From: Coturnix japonica
Lineage: Eukaryota; Chordata; Aves; Galliformes; Phasianidae
Length of the DNA: 64,000 nucleotides
Direction of reading: 5' to 3'
Assembly: GCF_001577835.2 (NCBI RefSeq)
Contig: NC_029520.1
Location: 51,283,457-51,347,456, forward strand
Positions 57,843-64,000 of the stretch are shown here, piece after piece. The notes under the pieces were generated by a model. It had not been told where the DNA came from and ran no database searches. It worked only from the letters and a program-made list of their open reading frames with translations. The stretch's first letter is position 1; each line of letters begins with the position of its first letter. The position numbers and the translations under genes were made by a program.

Positions 57843-59100
57843 AAAGTGCACAAAACGATCCTGTTGAAAAACAGGGTTTGTGTTGTTAATCTTGCTCAGG
57901 TACCACCTCCTCTCTTCACTTGTGCTGGGATTCGCTTTGAGGTATCAGGCTGTAATGTGTCCTCAATTTGCTGTGACCAATGATAGTAATTTGCCATTTG
58001 TACGTGGGATCTCTCTCAGATATGGCTTCCAGCATGAGCCACGTCAATGCAGCAGTGAAGTTTAGCAGCTGAACAAAGCCAAACTGGAGTAAAGCCAGTA
58101 TGGAACTGCTGCACAAGTGCTCCTCTGTGGCTTTTGCCTTATGTGCATGGGATTGAGGCTGTCCCACATTAAGATGGGATGACACTGTACTGGCTAACTC
58201 GTATCCAAGGACAAAGTAGAGGTGACTGGCTATCTTGACAGTGACTGGCTTTGCAGATAGGGGCATTTTGTGCAGTTACTGGGAACAACTTGGTTGGTAT
58301 GTGTTCAGTGAACCAGTTAGTTACACAGTGCTCTATTTAATAATAATGTTTAAATCCTCGGATGTAAACAGCTCTTTCTGCTGAAGAGTGCTGTGAGTCT
58401 CATCCTCACTTATACTGACTGGTACAGGGAGCCATGGTTCCTTGCCCTTCTGCTGGGAGCAGGCTAGACCTTGCATGGGGCCCCTTTTCTCTGTGCTATA
58501 CGGTATCTGGTTTGCTGGTTGTGGGTTTATCCAATCGACTTTGTGATTTCAGGGATTTCCTAAACAAACAACCAAACCATCAATATTGCTCTAACAGAGC
58601 GTTGGTGTTTATCTACACTTTGTTTTTGCAGGAGCACAGATTGGAATTACTGACTTTAAATGAAACACCGCCAGGCGCTCGTGGTTTGTGTGATGGGCTC
58701 AGGGTGCACTGCTGCTGTCAGCCCCTTTGTAGAGTGGGCTGTCTTTGGTGTAGTGGTGTGCTGAGCTGTCTGCCTGTACAGCACATCACATCACAACTGC
58801 TTGAGTTGCATGAATATGAATGCGTGTGTCATTTTCTTCTGAATGCTGATGAAGAGGCAAACCATTTTCTACACGAAGGGAACAGAGTATTCAGAAAGCA
58901 TAAGGCATGTTGTCCATTAGGGCAGATACCTGCTCCAGGGGCGATATTCTGAACCTTCTAGTTGGTGGTCAGGCTTCCCACTGAATGTGAGCGTAAAACA
59001 GAGCCTGTCAGTGCACTGCTGGGATACAAGCATTCTTATTTATTTATTTATTTAGCATCAGCACTCCTTCCTATAAAGGGAGCTTATATGCAGGAGGGAG
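57843..59100. other. Gene desert segment
   Basis: No gene recognised. A (TTTA)n run occurs at about 59036-59054 just before a CR1 pair. The 172-codon plus frame at 58434-58952 has no known domain. Confidence 0.5.
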
Positions 59101-59229
59101 GTAGAATCACCAAGGCTGGAAAAGACCTCCAAGATCATCCAGTCCAACCACTCACCTACCACCAGTATTTCCCCACTAAGCCATGTCCCTTGGTACCACA
59201 TCTCCATGGTTCCTCAACACCTCCGGGGA
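59101..59229 (-). repeat. CR1 LINE 3' fragment (left arm of an inverted pair)
   Basis: Inverted CR1 end (tagaatcaccaaggctgg, aaaagacctccaagatcatc, cagtccaaccactcacc) of the subfamily seen at 60752 and 63108. It ends near ctcaacacctccggggatgg. Confidence 0.88.
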
Positions 59230-59302
59230 TGGTGATAGAGTAAGAGTGGGGCTGTGGGCTGTGAGGGCCCTTCCCACCCAACCATTCTATGGCTCCATGA
59301 CA
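59230..59302 (+). repeat. CR1 LINE 3' end (right arm of an inverted pair)
   Basis: Forward CR1 terminus: gagggcccttcccacccaac and cattctatggctccatgac. It abuts the oppositely oriented copy to its left. Confidence 0.7.
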
Positions 59303-60449
59303 CCCTGAGGTGTCCCTACATCCAAGAAGATGTATTCCAGTCCATGTGGAGTGAATATTGTAGTGGTTGCAGGCCAGGAGGCTGAATTCATTACATCAGT
59401 TATTGGGATGGCACAGGAAGAGAGCCAGCTACATGCAGCATCCCTTAGCTGGAAACCTGCTCACTTCCCAAAGGCTGGGGTCACCCACCTGTCTGGGCTC
59501 CATGTGTTGTTGTTTCTGTCACCAGACACATCTCAGATTTGATCCTGGGTTTTCAGTCAGAGCTGACATCTTGCCAGGGGATTTTAAGTGACTATTCCAG
59601 CTTTTCCCTGTTATTTCTGACAATGTATTACAAATAGGAGGTAACCGCTAACAACAGTTTCAGTGGTATCCCCCAAAGCAGAATATCAAGAGGCCTTAAG
59701 GGGGATAAACTCCTGGATTCTACTGCTTTCTTCCATTTCCATCGAACAAAATTGCCCTGATCTGGTAAGCATTTCAGGTGGGCAGGTTCCTCCAGGCAGT
59801 ATAGGCACAGCCAGGAATTGCACTAGAAAGAGATGAGGAATGTGTGTGTTATTAGAATACAGAAATATGCAATTACGTCTTGATTGCAGCTCAGGGATTA
59901 CATCTTTTTAATGAAGTGAAGCAACAAAACTGAGGTGAAAAAAAAAAAACAAGTTACAGAAGTGAAAATGTAATATATATGATAATATGCATAAATCTAT
60001 TAGAAAAAGTAAAGCGGAATTAATTATGTTCCTGTATCTGGGGTAAAGGGGGTAGAAAAAAAAAAGTAAAGAATTGGGGAATAAAAAATTCATATAGTAA
60101 TCAGAATTTTGCATATCAAAATTAGAGAAGGTGCTTTCTGATAAGTTCCAGAATCCTTTCTAACTGAGGGCTGTGATGGCAGAAGGGCGCGTTAATTACG
60201 CACCGGCGCCTCAAGGTGTGAAACCAACGCACCAGCCTGCAAAGAGGATTAAAAAAGAGAATGCAGGAAAGCACAGCAGCGCGTTACTTATTTATGGTTG
60301 TAATTAATGGCAGCATATAGTTCTCTGTGAGCTGTGAGTAAGAAATGCTTTCCCCACAGTACATCCACAGGTACTTAATGAGATGCTTGAGTGCGTGAGC
60401 CAGGCGCCAGCATGTGGTTTGATATGTGCTGCCCATCCTGTCCAAGAAG
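59303..60449. other. Desert segment with AT-rich and candidate conserved parts
   Basis: No gene recognised. Poly(A)-like runs lie at 59939-59949 and 60056-60065 in an AT-rich zone. The 60170-60320 part is a candidate regulatory block. Confidence 0.5.
60170..60320. promoter_or_regulatory. Candidate enhancer with T-box and homeodomain motifs
   Basis: Contains a perfect T-box half site AGGTGTGAAA (60214-60223), GCGTTAATTACGC (about 60189-60201), CACCGGCGCC, TTATTTATGG and GTAATTAATGG (about 60299-60309). The CpG content is high for an AT-rich desert, and no repeat is present. It could regulate BMP4 from a distance; this is inference from position and motifs. Confidence 0.4.
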
Positions 60450-60490
60450 TGGTTGGAGAGGGAGGAATTTCAGGGTGGATGTTAGGAAAA
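60450..60490 (+). repeat. Small CR1 LINE internal piece
   Basis: The stretch agggaggaatttcagggtgg, then atgttaggaaaaacttcag, matches the forward strand of the CR1 part seen inverted at 40139-40175. Confidence 0.6.
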
Positions 60491-60497
60491 ACTTCAG

Positions 60498-60610
60498 AAA
60501 GAATCATAGAATGGCTTGGGTTTGGATCATTCCCACCCCCTGCCACAGGCGGGGCCACCAACCTCCAGATCTGGTACTAGAACAGGTTGCCCAGGGGTCC
60601 TGTCTGTCTG
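60498..60610 (-). repeat. CR1 LINE 3' fragment
   Basis: Inverted CR1 end (agaatcatagaatggcttgg), then cccaccccctgccacaggcg and caacctccagatctggtac, next to a forward CR1 piece on its left. Confidence 0.88.
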
Positions 60611-60751
60611 GAGCATCAAAGGGTCTGTTCTTTAGATGCTAACTAAATTGTTGAAGCCTTTTGGTATCAATACCACTCACATTGTGAAACAAATAACTGC
60701 GGTTATGATATTGTTGGTTTGTTTAGAAGTAGGGATTAGTATGTTATTTTA

Positions 60752-60937
60752 GGAGTGGTGATGGGCTGGAATGGGCTGCACAGGGAGGTGGTGGAGTCAC
60801 CGTACCTGGAGGTGTTCAGAAGCCATGGAGATGTGGTACCGAGGGACATGGCCTAGTGGGGAAGGACTGGTGGTAGGTGGGCGGTTGGACTTGATGATCT
60901 TGAAGGTCTTTTCCAATCTTAGTGATTCTGATTCCAC
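60752..60937 (+). repeat. CR1 LINE 3' fragment
   Basis: Forward CR1: ggctggaatgggctgcacag, gaggtggtggagtcaccg and the end ggtcttttccaatcttagtg, attctgattcc. It is closely related to the 63108 copy. Confidence 0.92.
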
Positions 60938-60990
60938 GTTTTTATGGGGGAAGAGAATGTAATTCTGTCCTGGACAATTTGTTATGAGTA

Positions 60991-61004
60991 ACAGTAGAGG
61001 GCAG
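60991..61004 (+). promoter_or_regulatory. CTCF-like motif
   Basis: ACAGTAGAGGGCAG matches CCASYAGRKGGCRS at 13 of 14 positions. It is flanked by CR1 copies. Confidence 0.45.
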
Positions 61005-61094
61005 TGACTGTTTATGTTGGAATGTATCCTGGTATATAAAGGGTAAGAGTGGAAGCGTCTCCCAGCTGCTCCTTTACACGCTGTGAGTCCAGGA

Positions 61095-61165
61095 AAGGCT
61101 GCTGTGGAGATGTGGCACTGAGTGATGTGGTCATTGGGCACGGTGAGGTGGGGATCTTGGATATC
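61095..61165 (+). repeat. Degraded CR1 LINE piece
   Basis: ggagatgtggcactgagtg, atgtggtcattgggcacgg and tggggatcttgg follow the order of CR1 3' sequences seen at 60752 and 49186. Heavily diverged. Confidence 0.5.
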
Positions 61166-62184
61166 CTCCTCTCCTCCCATGAGATGGGCAGGACCCCCCT
61201 GCTGCCTTCAGGGGGCACCTTCACAGCCACCAGCTCCACTGCCAATGCTGCTGAAGGAGAGGAGTGAGATGAGATAAAAGAGAAAAATTAAACCGTTTAT
61301 AAAAGTTGCATCAAAGTGCTGTTTGTAATGCTGAGGGGATGCTCTCTTACCTTGACACACACTTCATTCATGAACCAGACTAAGTTATTTCTCAGCATTA
61401 TTTCTGACAGATGTTGTCAGCAGCTTCAACAGACAAGCTCGTGATTTGCTTGCTTCTGTGACTGATCAAAATACTAAATATGGGTGTTCACGTGCCTGAT
61501 GTCATCCTGAAGTTTTGTGCATGTAATTTAAGATTGACTGAGTTGAAAAAAGTAATGAATAGTAATATTAATCGTGTGGTTCCTTCCCTGTTCAGAACAC
61601 GAAGCTTCTCAGTCTTTATAGACTATAAAATACTGCTGAACTGTGAACAAAAAGCTCAGGATCAAGTAAGTGCAGCAGGAGCCCTTTGAGTGATTATGAA
61701 GCTAAAGCTGACTGTTAACATCATTAAGTTTAGTCTGGAGCTGATTAATATCCTAGGGATGGGGATCATTGTGGGTGCATTTCTGCTTACCCTTTGGGAA
61801 GGTCAGCAGGATGAACAAACTCTGCTGCTCTGTGTGGAGATCACTGTTATCTTTGTTTTATGCTGCAGTTCCAGTGAAATACACTGTGTGGCTTAAAAAG
61901 AGAATGAGGGGAGTGTGTGATCACAATTGAAAACATAAACAAAAGATGATTAAAGAGACAAGCCAAGCCCAACCTGGGGGCCAGAGCATGGGGTCCTTAT
62001 ACAGGAGCCAGGCTGAGCAGGTCCCAGCAGCCTGTGCTCACTAACAGCTCTGATACAGACATTGATGGGAGTTAATAATCTTGTAATGAGCCTGAGCCGT
62101 GCTTTGCAGTGCACCTGGGATCATGTGTCAGTGACTGGTTGAGGACTCAGGGCCTAAAGACTGTATGGGAATGTTTGTAAGACC
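61166..62184. other. Gene desert segment
   Basis: About 1 kb with no recognised gene, RNA or repeat. Confidence 0.5.
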
Positions 62185-62278
62185 CCAAAATGGGCATGGT
62201 GGGTGTGGTGGTGATGGGTCAATGGTTGGATAAAGTGATCTCAGTGGTCACCAACCACAGTGATTCTAATGGAGTCTG
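62185..62278 (+). repeat. Degraded CR1 LINE 3' end
   Basis: ggcatggtgggtgtggtggt, caatggttggataaagtg, atctcagtggtcaccaacc and acagtgattctaatgg keep CR1 order and terminus. Confidence 0.65.
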
Positions 62279-62716
62279 TGAAAAGTGAGAAATTCTTGGC
62301 TGTGTTGAACCAAATCATGATGCCCAGCACGGCCCTGAGTAAATAGGGCATGACCTGAATCATGCAGGTCTAATTTAGTAGGGATTGTGCTTCACTGGCA
62401 CCTTCACCTGGCTTTTTCTTGGAGGCACTGCCCATCCTGCCCCAGTTTGTGTCAGCAGGGCACTGAGGTTCCACAGGCAGCTTTTATTTTGGGGTGGGAG
62501 TACAAAAGGAGTTCCACTCTCAGATATCTTTTCTGAACCTGGCATCCAGATAGCACAAATAGAGGGATAAAGATGATTGACTCTCTCATATGATCTTATA
62601 TAGATATGTCAGAGTCCACTCAGTACGTATACTGATAGACATATGCTAAGTTTACCAACAAAAAGCATTCTGATATTAGCTAGCAAAGTACACAGCTATT
62701 TTCTGATTCCTTTCCT
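62279..62716. other. Desert segment
   Basis: About 440 bp between two degraded CR1 ends, with no gene, RNA or motif cluster recognised. Confidence 0.5.
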
Positions 62717-62850
62717 ATGGAATCATTGAGGTTGAAGGGGACCCTTTGTGATGCTCTAGTCCCATTCCCTGGTTAATTTGCCCAGGGCTGTGAGCAGCCA
62801 CACCTGGCAGTGCTGACTTTATTCCTGTTGGCATCCTGAGCCTGTTTCTG
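62717..62850 (-). repeat. Degraded CR1 LINE 3' fragment
   Basis: Inverted CR1-like atggaatcattgaggttg, aaggggaccctttgtgatg and tttgcccagggctgtgagc. Old. Confidence 0.6.
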
Positions 62851-63107
62851 GTACTGGTTCCCAAGGGATGTCCTGTGCGATGTTTATTCTTCCCCATGCT
62901 GTTATCTATCTGGTAAGAAAGCAGGTAGCAGCTGTCAGGCCAAGTTTGCCTTGGTTTCCAGAAGCTGAAATCAGAACTTTCTCATTCATCTCATTTCTCA
63001 TTTGATTAAAATTGATGCATATGTATATGTTCTTTCCTAAATATTTTATGGGAAAAAGTCATGTTTTCTTAATACTTGTATTAGTAACTAATATTGACAT
63101 GATGGTT

Positions 63108-63297
63108 ACTTCTCAGAAAGGGTGGTCAGGCACTGGAATGGGCTGCCCAGGGAGGTGGTGGAGTCACCGACCCTGGGGATGTTCAAGGAATGTTTGGATG
63201 TTGTGGTGAGGGACATGGCTTAGTGGGAGCTATTGGTAATAGGTGAACTGTTGGACTGGATGATCTTTTAGGTCTTTTCCAGCCTTGGTGATTCTTG
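63108..63297 (+). repeat. CR1 LINE 3' fragment
   Basis: Forward CR1: ctcagaaagggtggtcagg, actggaatgggctgcccagg and the end ggtcttttccagccttggtg, attct. Sister copy of 60752. Confidence 0.93.
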
Positions 63298-64000
63298 GTG
63301 GCATTTTCAGCTATAGATGCTTCACAGCAGGAATTCTCAGCCCTTCTTGGACTGGGCTCAGAAAAACTGAACACAAAACCAAGGTGTCATACCAAGGCTG
63401 GACTTCTCAGTGCCTCGACAGTCTAAAAGACTTGAAAAGCAGGCACAAGGTTTTGCTGGTTTTGAACGACTGCAGACAGTTCTGTTAAACACATCTCACA
63501 GTTCTGCAAGGCTGGCTTTTATTCTTTGTGCTTCCAGACTTCCATGTAAAGACTAGTTCCAGCACAAGAGATAGCAAGAAATTGCTCCTTAAAGAAGAAG
63601 AGATAAAGCAAGATAAAGAACTTCAAAGCAGATACCATTACAGCTAATCTAGAAAGAAACAAGAAATTACCAGGAAATATCCTGTATTAAAATCTGGTTA
63701 CATTGTCCAGCGAGAACACGTTTATCTTATCAACAATGGGGCTGGGCGATTTCCCAGTTAATGCAAGTGAAATAGCCAACAAAGGATAGGGGCTTTAATA
63801 GGCAGACTTGTTGCTTCATACTTTCAGATCTCTCCATGGGTTTTGGAGTTGATTGTAAAATGTATAAAGCTAAAAGTTTTATGTCACTGCAGGAAACTTT
63901 TTAAAATGCTTTCCATCTTCAAAGGAAATCTGGAAGTTCAATAGAAGTTTAAAGATGACACGTTCTCATTAGGAATTGGCCTCAAAGTCTGCCTTTCATC
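63298..64000. other. Desert segment at the right edge
   Basis: No gene recognised. Short frames only; AT-rich toward the end. Confidence 0.5.

Noticed and set aside
32711-64000. Search for BMP4 exons in the right half
   Set aside because: No TGF-beta-family prodomain or cysteine-knot coding block was seen on either strand; the gene must lie outside the window.
1-64000. tRNA, rRNA, CRISPR, operon or virus-derived features
   Set aside because: None recognised. The only mobile DNA identified with confidence is CR1 LINE debris.

Overview
The window is a piece of a bird genome, most likely a galliform and chicken-like. The evidence is the dense scatter of short CR1 LINE 3' ends, the absence of Alu or L1, and four split genes whose exons translate into close orthologs of human CGRRF1, GMFB, CNIH1 and CDKN3. 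All coding calls were made by reading exon-sized homology blocks and checking splice sites and phases by hand. Every junction closes in frame, except that CNIH1 exon 1 has no visible ATG.

Layout: CGRRF1 lies on the minus strand (CDS 9133 to 1149, six exons). It shares a CpG-rich two-way promoter of about 460 bp with GMFB on the plus strand (CDS 9597-16225, seven exons; long 3' UTR to about 19.55 kb). After about 2.8 kb of intergenic DNA, CNIH1 follows on the plus strand (22456-27003, five exons). CDKN3 converges on it from the minus strand (32544 to 28943, seven exons); candidate poly(A) signals of the two genes are only about 310 bp apart. This order matches the human 14q22 block BMP4-CDKN3-CNIH1-GMFB-CGRRF1-SAMD4A, so BMP4 should lie beyond the right edge and SAMD4A beyond the left.

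From about 32.7 kb to the right edge I see no gene. The stretch looks like the gene desert between CDKN3 and BMP4. It holds about 20 CR1 fragments and several repeat-free, AT-rich blocks with homeodomain, E-box, TCF/LEF and T-box style motifs. These are candidate long-range enhancers, but conservation could not be tested here.

The genes share no single pathway: a RING E3-ligase-like membrane protein, an Arp2/3 regulator, a COPII cargo receptor and a CDK2 phosphatase. They are neighbours by conserved synteny. The most notable points are an AT-AC (U12-type) intron in GMFB, the missing ATG and altered N-terminus of CNIH1 exon 1, a cell-cycle promoter layout at CDKN3 (two CCAAT boxes 30 bp apart plus a CHR-like element), and candidate regulatory blocks in the desert. 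No virus-derived element, tRNA, rRNA or CRISPR array was recognised.
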